From contig DKML01000024.1 in assembly GCA_002470515.1 (NCBI GenBank), positions 1 through 63,350 of the forward strand: a stretch of 63,350 bases of DNA, in the 5' to 3' direction. Under the pieces are notes generated by a model. That model worked only from the letters and a program-made list of their open reading frames with translations. It ran no database searches and was not told the DNA's origin. Of the stretch, positions 42,018 through 50,262 are shown in pieces (position 1 is the first letter of the stretch; every line of letters begins with the position of its first letter). The DNA is from Proteobacteria bacterium UBA7415. Its GTDB lineage: Bacteria > Pseudomonadota > Gammaproteobacteria > Arenicellales > Arenicellaceae. A program made the position numbers and the translations under genes.

Positions 42018-43097
42018 CTAGATTGCATCAGGGATGTTGGCTTCGAAATGTCGGATAGACTCTTGGATAATGCTGTCGTAAACGGTCATGTCTTCGCGCG
42101 TTATACAGTGTCGAGCTGCCGGTTTATGAACCTCAACACAGTTTGCCAAAGCGTTACAAAATTCTTGCGCGGCCTTCGTATCTACTAGCTCATCAATTCC
42201 CGCTGTAAACACTTTTACTGGCGCCGTAATACGGTCTTTAAGCGAGGTTGATTGAATAAACGCGGTAGATTCCATAGTCTCTTTCAACCACTTCATGGTT
42301 GTTCCACCAACGCGCAGTAGTGGCTGCTCTGCAAACAGCGCGCTTTGCGATTGCGCCAAGTCGGCATTAGCATTACAACCCGTTGCCACACCAAGCTCAA
42401 ACGACTCCCCCGGCCAATCGGCTTGCCCTGGGGCGTACTGTGCACCCAAACCAAGCATGGTAAAGCCCCTTGCAATATTAGCGGTCGCATCGTAGGGAAA
42501 ATCGCCTGTATTAATCTTGATCATCGGCACTACTAAGGCAAACGCACTAACATCCACTCCTTCGGTTAACGCCATTCTAACGGTTATGTGTGCGCCTTTA
42601 GATATCGAATAAAAGAACAGGGGAAGTTCTGGGGAATCGACCGACCTAGCAAACCTGGCAAGGTCATCGGCCAACTCAGCATAATCTCTCACGTAGCCTT
42701 TTTCTGGATTTGAGAGCGGTCGCCAAGATGCGCCTTGACCTCGGTATTCAATAGCAGCAACACTGAAGCCTGCCTCATGAATCTGTACGATTTCGCGCAT
42801 GATCATCTCGATAGTACCGGTATATCCTGGCACAACAATGACCATCCCCTTCGACTGAGGATGGCGAACGACCCCTGTTCGGAGTGGCACATCTGGCTGA
42901 GGATAAAACGTATTCCACTGCCAGTCTTCTGGCTGCGGAGTGAGCTTGCCTTGCAAGTATTCTTTAGCCGCAGTCTTTTGCTGAACACTCAGTTGTGCGT
43001 ACTCGTGACTACTAAATTGCAAAGTGAGAAAAGCAAACGCCCACAAAGCACCAATCACCACCAACAGGGTTACAATTATCCGTTTAAGCCAAATCAT
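42018..43097 (-). CDS. Membrane-anchored alpha/beta hydrolase (lysophospholipase-like)
   Basis: The start at 43097 has AAGGAG eight bases upstream and gives 359 aa opening with MIWLKRIIVTLLVV, a membrane anchor; a longer frame starting 24 codons earlier is less likely. The hydrolase fold follows: VVPGYTGTIEMI, EYRGQGASW, a nucleophile elbow that reads SISKG rather than the usual GxSxG, Asp in AGIDELVD and His in ARHCITRE. The family resembles lysophospholipase and S33 hydrolases. The Ser at the elbow is present, so activity is likely. Confidence 0.82.
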   Translation of the reverse strand: MIWLKRIIVTLLVVIGALWAFAFLTLQFSSHEYAQLSVQQKTAAKEYLQGKLTPQPEDWQWNTFYPQPDVPLRTGVVRHPQSKGMVIVVPGYTGTIEMIMREIVQIHEAGFSVAAIEYRGQGASWRPLSNPEKGYVRDYAELADDLARFARSVDSPELPLFFYSISKGAHITVRMALTEGVDVSAFALVVPMIKINTGDFPYDATANIARGFTMLGLGAQYAPGQADWPGESFELGVATGCNANADLAQSQSALFAEQPLLRVGGTTMKWLKETMESTAFIQSTSLKDRITAPVKVFTAGIDELVDTKAAQEFCNALANCVEVHKPAARHCITREDMTVYDSIIQESIRHFEANIPDAI

Positions 43098-43202
43098 ATT
43101 ACCGCTCCTTTCTAAGCCAAGCGCTGTTAAGCGCAACGCTGTTTTTATTATTAGAAATATAGACTTCAAGCAAGAATACCAAACGACTCCTATGAGTTCG
43201 AC

Positions 43203-44624
43203 TTAAGCGATAATAGCCTTAATCTCCAAATACTCATCCATGCCTGCATGACCCCATTCTCGACCATTACCTGACTGCTTAAATCCACCAAAGGGTGCAT
43301 CTACTCTGAAGTAACCTCCTTGAATAAAGCATTGTCCTGCCCTCATTCGCTTGGCGATTTTAGTCGCAGCAACTTTGTCCTTTGCCCACACCGCCGACGA
43401 AAGACCAAATTCACTTGAATTGGCAATTTCTATGGCTTGCTCAATACTCTCGTATTTCATAATACACAACACAGGACCAAAAATTTCTTCGCGCGCGATG
43501 CGCATGTCCGGTGTTACATTTGCAAAAATTGTTGGCTTGACGAATGCACCAGTATTAACACCTTGGGGATACCCAACACCACCCACCAACACTTGGGCAC
43601 CCTCTTCTATGCCAATAGCAAGATACTTATCAATGAGCTCCTTTTGACGCATTGCCACCAAAGGCCCTACTGTTGTAGACGCGCTCTCAGGGTCACCTGC
43701 TATGTGTGCAAGTCCGACACGCTGCGCTATTTCCACAACCTGCGTGTAGCAACTATCCGGAATCAACATGCGCGTTAATGCATCGCAAGTTTGTCCTGCG
43801 TTTAAAAATACATTGTTAACACCGTACTCAACAGCCTCTTCAAGATTGGCGCCCTCAGCAATGATAAAGGCTGACTTACCACCCAATTCCTGACAAACAC
43901 GTTTTACCGATGGAGCGGCTTGTTCGGCAACTGATATTCCTGAACGAGTTGATCCGGTAAACGAAACCATGTCGGCCAGAGGATGTGCTGACATCAACGG
44001 GCCAATCTCTGAGCCAATCCCACTAATCAAATTAAACACGCCTCCAGGCAATCCGATCTCGTCGAATATTTCGGCCATTATGAAATCTACCGTTGGAGTT
44101 TCTTCGCTAGGCTTCTCGACCATTGTGCAGCCGGCGGCTAGTGCAGGCCCCACTTTTCCGATCATCTGTAAGAGTGGGTAATTCCAGGGATTGATCAAAG
44201 CACAAACACCTACTGGTTCGCGTGTAATTAACATACCTTCGGATTCTTCTACTTCGTCTACTCGATCGCAAAGACCCGCGAAATAACGCATCGCCTCAAT
44301 CGGACCATCTATTTGCATCTCAACCGCTTGAGTGCGCGGCACACCTAGTGTGCTCACATGCGCATCAACAAAGTCGTCTTTGCGGCGCTCCATAGCGTCC
44401 GCCGCTGCGAGCATAAACGTTTTGCGTTGAGTTGCTGACGTCTGAGACCACGTATCGAAAGCGTGCTTCGCCGCCTCAAATGCTGCGTCTACATCAGCCC
44501 TAGTCGCGTTGGCCACGGTTGCGCAAACTTCCAAGCTAGCCGGATTTACGACTTCCGTAACCGTCTGCCCGTGGGCTGTTACCCACTTCCCACCAATATA
44601 AAATTTACTCAATTTTTGAATCAT
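43203..44624 (-). CDS. NAD(P)-dependent aldehyde dehydrogenase
   Basis: The 473-aa enzyme oxidises aldehydes to acids. It has PWNYPLLQM, the cofactor block FTGSTRSG, the general base in ELGGKSA near residue 246 and the catalytic Cys280 in GQTCDALTR. The C-terminal oligomer segment SGNGREWGHAGMDEYLEIKAI is complete. The length is normal for the betaine aldehyde or general ALDH branch. It is followed on the same strand by a 3-hydroxyisobutyrate-dehydrogenase-like gene upstream (44662-45666), so a shared catabolic role, perhaps in branched-chain metabolites, is possible. Confidence 0.93.
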   Translation of the reverse strand: MIQKLSKFYIGGKWVTAHGQTVTEVVNPASLEVCATVANATRADVDAAFEAAKHAFDTWSQTSATQRKTFMLAAADAMERRKDDFVDAHVSTLGVPRTQAVEMQIDGPIEAMRYFAGLCDRVDEVEESEGMLITREPVGVCALINPWNYPLLQMIGKVGPALAAGCTMVEKPSEETPTVDFIMAEIFDEIGLPGGVFNLISGIGSEIGPLMSAHPLADMVSFTGSTRSGISVAEQAAPSVKRVCQELGGKSAFIIAEGANLEEAVEYGVNNVFLNAGQTCDALTRMLIPDSCYTQVVEIAQRVGLAHIAGDPESASTTVGPLVAMRQKELIDKYLAIGIEEGAQVLVGGVGYPQGVNTGAFVKPTIFANVTPDMRIAREEIFGPVLCIMKYESIEQAIEIANSSEFGLSSAVWAKDKVAATKIAKRMRAGQCFIQGGYFRVDAPFGGFKQSGNGREWGHAGMDEYLEIKAIIA

Positions 44625-44661
44625 TTAATCATCTCTGTTTGTATTTAGATTTTCGAAATCA

Positions 44662-45666
44662 TTAGTAATCTTGACGGTGAGCAACAACAACTTCGGCGCC
44701 ACGCTCTTCGGGTTCATCGTCTTCCAGTTGGGCTGGAAAACCGCTACCCAGCACTTTAACACCAGCTGCTTCCTCGTAACGTCGAATAATATTAGGGGAG
44801 AGTTCTCGCGGACCGTATTGTTCCACCGCTTGCTTGAAAACCTTAACTAACATTGGAGAAAACTCAAGCGGTACATCATGCTGCATTGCAAGATCGTCAA
44901 ACAGACCAATGTCTTTCACCACAAGGTCCATTGTGAAATTAATATCTCTGCTACCATTTAAAATAACCTGCGACTCGGTTTCGTGAACAAACGATGTACC
45001 AGACGATGCTTTTATAGCCTCGTATGCAACATTCATATCTACGCCAGCCTTCTTTGCGACGGTGAGTGCTTCAGCGCATGCGACCAGATTCATTGTAGCT
45101 AAATAATTCGTGAGCACCTTTAGCAATGACGCAGAGCCAAGCTCTCCAATATGTACAACGCGCCTTCCTAAAATTGTAAGGATTGGCAGCACTTGATCAA
45201 AGGCATTTCGCGAGCAACCCGCGAAGATTGAGATATTACCCGTTGCCGCTCTATGGCATCCGCCAGATACAGGGCAGTCTACGGGCATTGCACCCTTGGC
45301 GCTCACTATAGCGCCTATTCGTTTAATTTCGTTAGAGTCTGTGGTGCTCATCTCCAACCAGATCTTACCTTCACTTAAGCCCGACACAACACCGTCTTCG
45401 CTCTCCATAACCTCTGAACAGGCACCGGGACTAGGCAAACAGGTAATAATAACGTCAGCCCACTGTGCAAGTTGTTTTGGCGTTTGCGCGGCATGTGCGC
45501 CCTTTGATACGAACGACTCCATTAACTCTAAATTCAAGTCCCTCACCATCAAGTCGACTTTGTTTCTAAGCAAGGTCCCAGCTAATTTTGCGCCCACATT
45601 TCCAAGGCCGATAAAGCCCACTTTCAAATTTTTATTCATATTTTTATTCATGTTTTTGACAGGCAC
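44662..45666 (-). CDS. 3-Hydroxyisobutyrate dehydrogenase-like (beta-hydroxyacid) enzyme
   Basis: The 334-aa protein has the NAD(P)-binding block KVGFIGLGNVGAKLAG, the substrate block DCPVSGGCHRAATGNISIFAG, and the catalytic Lys in LKVLTNYL. It is a beta-hydroxyacid dehydrogenase of the 3-hydroxyisobutyrate or tartronate-semialdehyde reductase branch. The start is a GTG at 45666; two further Met codons follow in a repeated MNKN unit, so an ATG at 45651 is also possible. It lies directly upstream of the aldehyde dehydrogenase (38 bases), same strand. Confidence 0.88.
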   Translation of the reverse strand: MPVKNMNKNMNKNLKVGFIGLGNVGAKLAGTLLRNKVDLMVRDLNLELMESFVSKGAHAAQTPKQLAQWADVIITCLPSPGACSEVMESEDGVVSGLSEGKIWLEMSTTDSNEIKRIGAIVSAKGAMPVDCPVSGGCHRAATGNISIFAGCSRNAFDQVLPILTILGRRVVHIGELGSASLLKVLTNYLATMNLVACAEALTVAKKAGVDMNVAYEAIKASSGTSFVHETESQVILNGSRDINFTMDLVVKDIGLFDDLAMQHDVPLEFSPMLVKVFKQAVEQYGPRELSPNIIRRYEEAAGVKVLGSGFPAQLEDDEPEERGAEVVVAHRQDY

Positions 45667-45762
45667 TCTCGGTGCTTATCCATTTAAAATGCGTAATTTG
45701 CGATCAAGATATCTTATAACGTGACTCTAACCAGATCAGTAGTTAATGAACGAGGCATCAGT

Positions 45763-46452
45763 TTATTTCAACCTTTGCGCAACGACGAAGAGCGCCTGAG
45801 AATCTCCTGATGAAAGATGGTATTCACAGTGCAGAAATTTTAGACGGCCTTCATCCTGTAAGCCATCACAATATGCCTTAAAGTCGTGCTCACGCACGTA
45901 TGTGTCGCGTGCATTTAGAACCACATAACCATTAACACGGGTCACCTCTATCAGTCTATCTAAACCTAAGGGCGGGACGTGTCCCTGGGTAAGCACACCA
46001 ATGCAAGTGACCAAATCAAAATCACTTGCATCGATTTGATCAACAAGAGGTTGAGTTATATCGACACCCTCCAAAAGTTTGTCATAAATGTTCTTTTGCT
46101 TTGCTTGCGCGACCATCTCTGCGCTTAGGTCAAACCCACTTATCTGCCTTGCTCCAACCTGTGCAAGCAATGCTCCAACCAATCCAGTGCCGCACCCAGC
46201 GTCGAGCACCTTCATCGTCGACAGACTTACTTTTTGTTCTTTGACCTGATCATTGGGTTGCCTAAAGCTATCTCTTTGATGGTAAAGCTCTAATATCAAA
46301 TCAATGGCAACCTTAGGCGCAAAATATTGTTCCCGTGCAACATCGTCATCATAAGAACTTGCCCATTTTTGATAGTAATCCTTGAGCTTGCGTCGGTCCT
46401 CCCCGAGTGCCCACGACTCTTTTATTTTTGAAGTTATCTTTTCTTCCCTCAT
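45763..46452 (-). CDS. Class I SAM-dependent methyltransferase
   Basis: The start at 46452 gives 229 aa opening with REEKITSKIKESWALGEDRRK; a longer frame 30 codons upstream has a divergent leader and is less likely. Motif I is VLDAGCGTGLVGALLAQVGA with acidic motif II FDLSAEMVAQAK. The rest (LVTCIGVLTQGHVPPLGLDRL, NGYVVLNARDTYV) is typical of soluble small-molecule methyltransferases. Target unknown. Confidence 0.87.
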   Translation of the reverse strand: MREEKITSKIKESWALGEDRRKLKDYYQKWASSYDDDVAREQYFAPKVAIDLILELYHQRDSFRQPNDQVKEQKVSLSTMKVLDAGCGTGLVGALLAQVGARQISGFDLSAEMVAQAKQKNIYDKLLEGVDITQPLVDQIDASDFDLVTCIGVLTQGHVPPLGLDRLIEVTRVNGYVVLNARDTYVREHDFKAYCDGLQDEGRLKFLHCEYHLSSGDSQALFVVAQRLK

Positions 46453-46717
46453 GATATTCCCAATAAAGTCAGTAGAGGAAAACAGCCCCAGACAAACTGA
46501 ATTTGAAAACGGCTCCGCTCTTGCATTAAATGCATCCTCCACGACTAATTATACGGCAGAAGCCCAGTTTTTTTAGATTTACTAATGCTCTGAGTCATCA
46601 AAGCGTTGACAGAAATGATAAACTCTCGTTTGCGTTCTACCCGAGTAACGAATAGACATTGGATCATTCGCTGGAACAGAGAAACTATCAACTCACTTAG
46701 TAACTCACATAAGCCCT

Positions 46718-47779
46718 ATGAATACTTTTTTAGAATTGCTGGAAGAAAAGCGAGTCTTGTTAACCGATGGTGCTACTGGCACCAATCTGTTTGCTTTGGG
46801 CTTACAGTCTGGTGACTCTCCAGAATTTTGGAACACCGAACATCCTGATCGTGTTGCGACCCACTATCGGAGCTTCATTGATGCCGGTTCTGACATTGTT
46901 TTGACCAACACTTTTGGCGGAAACTCTTACCGTCTCAAGTTGCATGATGGCGAAGACCGAGTCGCGGAGTTCAATCAAGCAGCCGTAAAAATTCTTGCTG
47001 CAGAGATTAAGAAGAGTGGGCGAAAAATAGCCATAGCCGGCTCAATGGGGCCGACTGGCGAGATTCTGGAGCCAAGTGGCACTACCACTATTACAGAAGC
47101 CGCAGAATCGTTTGCCGAACAAGCTATAGCGTTAAAGGACGGCGGGGCTGACGTATTGTGGATCGAGACTATATCGTCACGTGAAGAAGCCATTGCATCA
47201 GTAAGAGGCGCCGCAATAACTGGTCTTCCGATAGTAATGACCATGAGCATTGATACTAATGGTCGAACTATGATGGGTCTAACACCGGCCGATCTGGTCG
47301 CTTTGCAGAATGAGTTAGAAGCCCCTCTAACCGCTTACGGCACTAACTGTGGCTTAGGCGCAGCTGAAGTTGTCGCGGCCATCGTTAATATGAATACTGC
47401 CGCGGCTTCGATCGATCCACACCCAGTGTTTGTTGCTAAGGGCAATTGTGGGATTCCTGAGTGGGTCAATGGCGAAATCGCCTACAACGGCACGCCTGAG
47501 CTGATGTCTCGTTATGCGGGAATGGTGATTGATGCTGGGGCACGCATAGTCGGGGGGTGTTGTGGCACAAGCCCTGAACACGTTGCCGAAATGAGAAAAG
47601 CAATTGACGAACATTTAGCCGATACCACAACACATGACTCTCCAACCCTAGACGAAATTGAAGCAGCCTTAGGCGATATCACTAAGGGCGCCAAGGCACA
47701 GATGGCAGGCGATTTAACGGTGGAAGGCGGTTCTTCTGTAAGTGGTGACCGGCGAGAGAGACGTTCGCGTAGAAAGTAG
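46718..47779 (+). CDS. bmt: Betaine--homocysteine S-methyltransferase
   Basis: The 353-aa enzyme transfers a methyl group from betaine to homocysteine. It has the zinc ligands Cys211 (GTNCGLG), Cys281 and Cys282 (VGGCCGTS), and the opening LLTDGATGTNLFALGL. The DIVLTNTFGGNSYRLKLHDG and SMGPTGEILEPSG blocks match the BHMT/Bmt family. Betaine is a common osmolyte in marine bacteria, so the enzyme may recycle it. The C-terminus ends in an arginine-rich tail of about ten residues. A perfect inverted repeat straddles the stop codon. Confidence 0.9.
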   Translation: MNTFLELLEEKRVLLTDGATGTNLFALGLQSGDSPEFWNTEHPDRVATHYRSFIDAGSDIVLTNTFGGNSYRLKLHDGEDRVAEFNQAAVKILAAEIKKSGRKIAIAGSMGPTGEILEPSGTTTITEAAESFAEQAIALKDGGADVLWIETISSREEAIASVRGAAITGLPIVMTMSIDTNGRTMMGLTPADLVALQNELEAPLTAYGTNCGLGAAEVVAAIVNMNTAAASIDPHPVFVAKGNCGIPEWVNGEIAYNGTPELMSRYAGMVIDAGARIVGGCCGTSPEHVAEMRKAIDEHLADTTTHDSPTLDEIEAALGDITKGAKAQMAGDLTVEGGSSVSGDRRERRSRRK

Positions 47780-47817
47780 CGGCGGTAGAAGGTTGCGGTG
47801 GTAAAAGAACCGCCGCT
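47778..47817. repeat. 9-bp inverted repeat at the end of the Bmt gene
   Basis: AGCGGCGGT (47778-47786) and ACCGCCGCT (47809-47817) are perfect inverted arms with a 22-base loop. No T-run follows, so it is a poor rho-independent terminator. It may form a 3' mRNA hairpin for Bmt or for the convergent 44-aa ORF. Confidence 0.5.
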
Positions 47818-47861
47818 GGAAGAATCGAGAGATAAGACCCAGCTTTTAACGTAATGAGGGT

Positions 47862-47996
47862 CTATCCAGCAATACCAACAAACTCATACGTGCTGCGACG
47901 CTTAGCTTTTTGACTTAATTGCTTTCGACGTTGCAACAAATTTGCGACCAAATCGCTTGCTGACTGTTTTTTTGGTTTAGAAGGAACTTTAGTCAT
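47862..47996 (-). CDS. Possible 44-aa basic protein
   Basis: This short minus-strand frame encodes MTKVPSKPKKQSASDLVANL followed by a basic segment (QRRKQLSQKAKRRS) and ends YEFVGIAG. It has an ATG start but no strong ribosome binding site. It fills the 454-base gap between the Bmt and thiolase-like genes. Its basic, nucleic-acid-binding-like composition is unusual for a random frame, but no family is known to me. Confidence 0.4.
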   Translation of the reverse strand: MTKVPSKPKKQSASDLVANLLQRRKQLSQKAKRRSTYEFVGIAG

Positions 47997-48233
47997 ATTA
48001 TTTCGTCTAACGACGCCTTTCTTGATTTGCTTGCTTGAGTCTCTGTTTGTACTACTTATCAGGTCACCAAAACAAACGTATTAAGTGCCCTTGCAACTAT
48101 TCCGTCAACGAAGACTAGCGCGGCCCCTGAATATCTAGAAATACTAAGAAATGATTATCTAATCGTTCCCTGTTATAACGGTTTTTGAAGAATTTATTTT
48201 TTAGGTTCAATGTGAAGCACGAATCTTTTAACA

Positions 48234-49802
48234 ATGTATAACCAACCAACACCCGATATGCTCGAAAGCAACATTCCTATCCTGGTCGGAGTCGGCCAAA
48301 TCACTGACCATCCGCAAAACGAAGAAGGTCGCACTCCACTCGAGCTTATGGTGAGCTCGGCACAGAAAGCTGTTAGTGACGCGGGGGCACCTGGTCTGGT
48401 CAATGCTATTACGGATGTAAGCGCATGCGGTCTCACCGTTGATGCCGACCTAGTTAAAACTCCTTTTAAAAAGGCCTACGATAACGTACCAAAGCTCGTT
48501 GCAAATCAGTTAGGTATAGAAGCATCTCGCTACTATTACGCGGCTCCAGGCGGTAATACACCACAATACCTTGTTAATTATCACGCACGTCGGATTATAG
48601 AAGGTCACGACGAAACGGTGCTCTTGGTCGCCGGCGAGGCTTTGCATAACATGTTCCAACGTTTTACACCTTGGTACAAACTGTTTACCCCTTGGAAAGG
48701 GTGGCGTGGTAAAACGGGTTCAACACCCTTGTCAATTGGAGATAACCGACCCGGAAGTACCCCTCATGAAGACCAATACAAACTGACCCTTCCGTCAAAG
48801 GTCTACCCCTTATTCGAGAATGCACTTCAAGCACACTATGGAAGGTCTGCGAGCGATCATCATCAACATATCGGCAAACTCTTTGGCAAGATAAACAAGA
48901 TCGCCAGCAATAATCCTTATGCGTGGTTTCAGACGCCTAGATCATCCGAAGAGCTAATCACTCAGACTGACAAAAACAGAATGATTGCGTACCCTTACAC
49001 CAAGTATCTTAATTCGATCATTAAGGTAAATCAGTCGGCGTCGGTGATCCTAACCAATGTCGCGCAAGCGCGCAAGCTCGGCATAAGCAGTGACAAATGG
49101 GTTTATTTAAGCGGGTTCGCTGACCAGAATGACCATTGGTACGTTAGCCAACGCGAAAACTATCACTCTTCGCCAGCTATTCGATCAGCAGGGAAACGAG
49201 CGCTTCAAATGGCGCATAAAAGTATAGACGACCTCGAATTTTTTGACCTGTACAGCTGCTTCCCATCAGCGGTTCAAATAGCATGCGACGAATTGAGCAT
49301 TGCACATGACGACACTAGAGACCTTAGTTTAACCGGAGGCTTACCCTATTTTGGCGGCCCCGGTAATGGCTATGCTATGCACGCTATTGTCGAGATGGTA
49401 AATCGATTACGTGAGAGCAATAGCAACAGCTCTGGTTTAGTGAATGCAAATGGCTGGTATTTGACCAAGCATTCTTTTGGGGTCTATTCCAATTCTGCGC
49501 CAACGTCTTATGACTTGAATCTTGCAGGCCAACGGGATTTGAGCAAAGAAAAGGTACCGACCTTCAATGAGAATCCCAAGGGTAAGGCTAAAATAGAGAC
49601 TTTTACAGTTATCTACGGCAAGGGCAATGTACCTAAATCAACGGTCATCATTGGTAGAGATAGTGATAACAAACGATTTATTTCACAAGGTCCCACAGAT
49701 GCAGAATCTGTGGCAATGATGCAAGGCGAACAATCAATTGTCGGTCGACAAGGCCACGTCTTTAAAGCCAGAAAGAAAAACCGTTTCGAGTTCGAGAGCT
49801 AG
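48234..49802 (+). CDS. Thiolase-like protein (acetyl-CoA acetyltransferase family, SCP-x-like)
   Basis: The 522-aa product opens with the family block PILVGVGQITDHP and has DVSACGLTVDAD, and the histidine block KHSFGVYSNSAP near residue 415. The region that holds the catalytic Cys in ordinary thiolases reads AAPGGNTPQYLVN here, as in a subgroup of thiolase-like proteins that lack the nucleophile. The C-terminal 90 residues form an OB-like extra domain (VIYGKGNVPKSTVIIGR). It may therefore bind acyl-CoA without classical thiolysis. Confidence 0.8.
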   Translation: MYNQPTPDMLESNIPILVGVGQITDHPQNEEGRTPLELMVSSAQKAVSDAGAPGLVNAITDVSACGLTVDADLVKTPFKKAYDNVPKLVANQLGIEASRYYYAAPGGNTPQYLVNYHARRIIEGHDETVLLVAGEALHNMFQRFTPWYKLFTPWKGWRGKTGSTPLSIGDNRPGSTPHEDQYKLTLPSKVYPLFENALQAHYGRSASDHHQHIGKLFGKINKIASNNPYAWFQTPRSSEELITQTDKNRMIAYPYTKYLNSIIKVNQSASVILTNVAQARKLGISSDKWVYLSGFADQNDHWYVSQRENYHSSPAIRSAGKRALQMAHKSIDDLEFFDLYSCFPSAVQIACDELSIAHDDTRDLSLTGGLPYFGGPGNGYAMHAIVEMVNRLRESNSNSSGLVNANGWYLTKHSFGVYSNSAPTSYDLNLAGQRDLSKEKVPTFNENPKGKAKIETFTVIYGKGNVPKSTVIIGRDSDNKRFISQGPTDAESVAMMQGEQSIVGRQGHVFKARKKNRFEFES

Positions 49803-49840
49803 ACTGTGCAGTAGTTGCCAGTCTCCCGCAGACTGAATCA

Positions 49841-50083
49841 CTATGCAATTATCTTTAGAGCTAAATAAGGCGTCAGATTGAACACAATTATCAGCACTTT
49901 AAAATGTGCAAAATAGGAAAAATAGCGCCCTTGTAATTCGTGCTCTGACAATCCAAATATTGTACCGTGTTGCTTTACGATAAATGATTTAAACACCATC
50001 ATCGCAAGAAAAGTAAACAACAAGATACCCGCATTAATTAATAAACACATCTCCAAAAAGTCAGTCAGTAATTCAACGTTCAT
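49841..50083 (-). CDS. DUF6868-like small membrane protein
   Basis: The 80-aa product has two membrane helices (residues about 12-32 and 60-78) and the loop FIVKQHGTIFGLSEHELQGRYFSYFAHFK, a signature of the DUF6868 family of small inner-membrane proteins. Function unknown. It sits leftward between the thiolase-like gene and the rpoC terminator. Confidence 0.75.
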   Translation of the reverse strand: MNVELLTDFLEMCLLINAGILLFTFLAMMVFKSFIVKQHGTIFGLSEHELQGRYFSYFAHFKVLIIVFNLTPYLALKIIA

Positions 50084-50182
50084 TCTTACTCCTTCAAATT
50101 AAATATCTATCTAAGTCGTCAGACGTTAGCTAATTCGACTTGCTAGCACCACTCCAAAACCAGCATAGACCCAAAATTGGTC

Positions 50183-50219
50183 AAAAAAAAGCCCTGTATG
50201 AGATAACTCACACAGGGCT
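50183..50219 (-). terminator. Rho-independent terminator of rpoBC operon
   Basis: On the minus strand a 13-base stem (one mismatch) with arms at 50190-50202 and 50207-50219 and loop of 4 bases is followed by a run of eight T (A-run at 50183-50190). It lies about 45 bases after the rpoC stop codon, and the plus side also has a short T-run. Confidence 0.9.
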
Positions 50220-50262
50220 TTAATTTTATGCCAATTGAGCTATTCGCCCAATCGAACCACTT

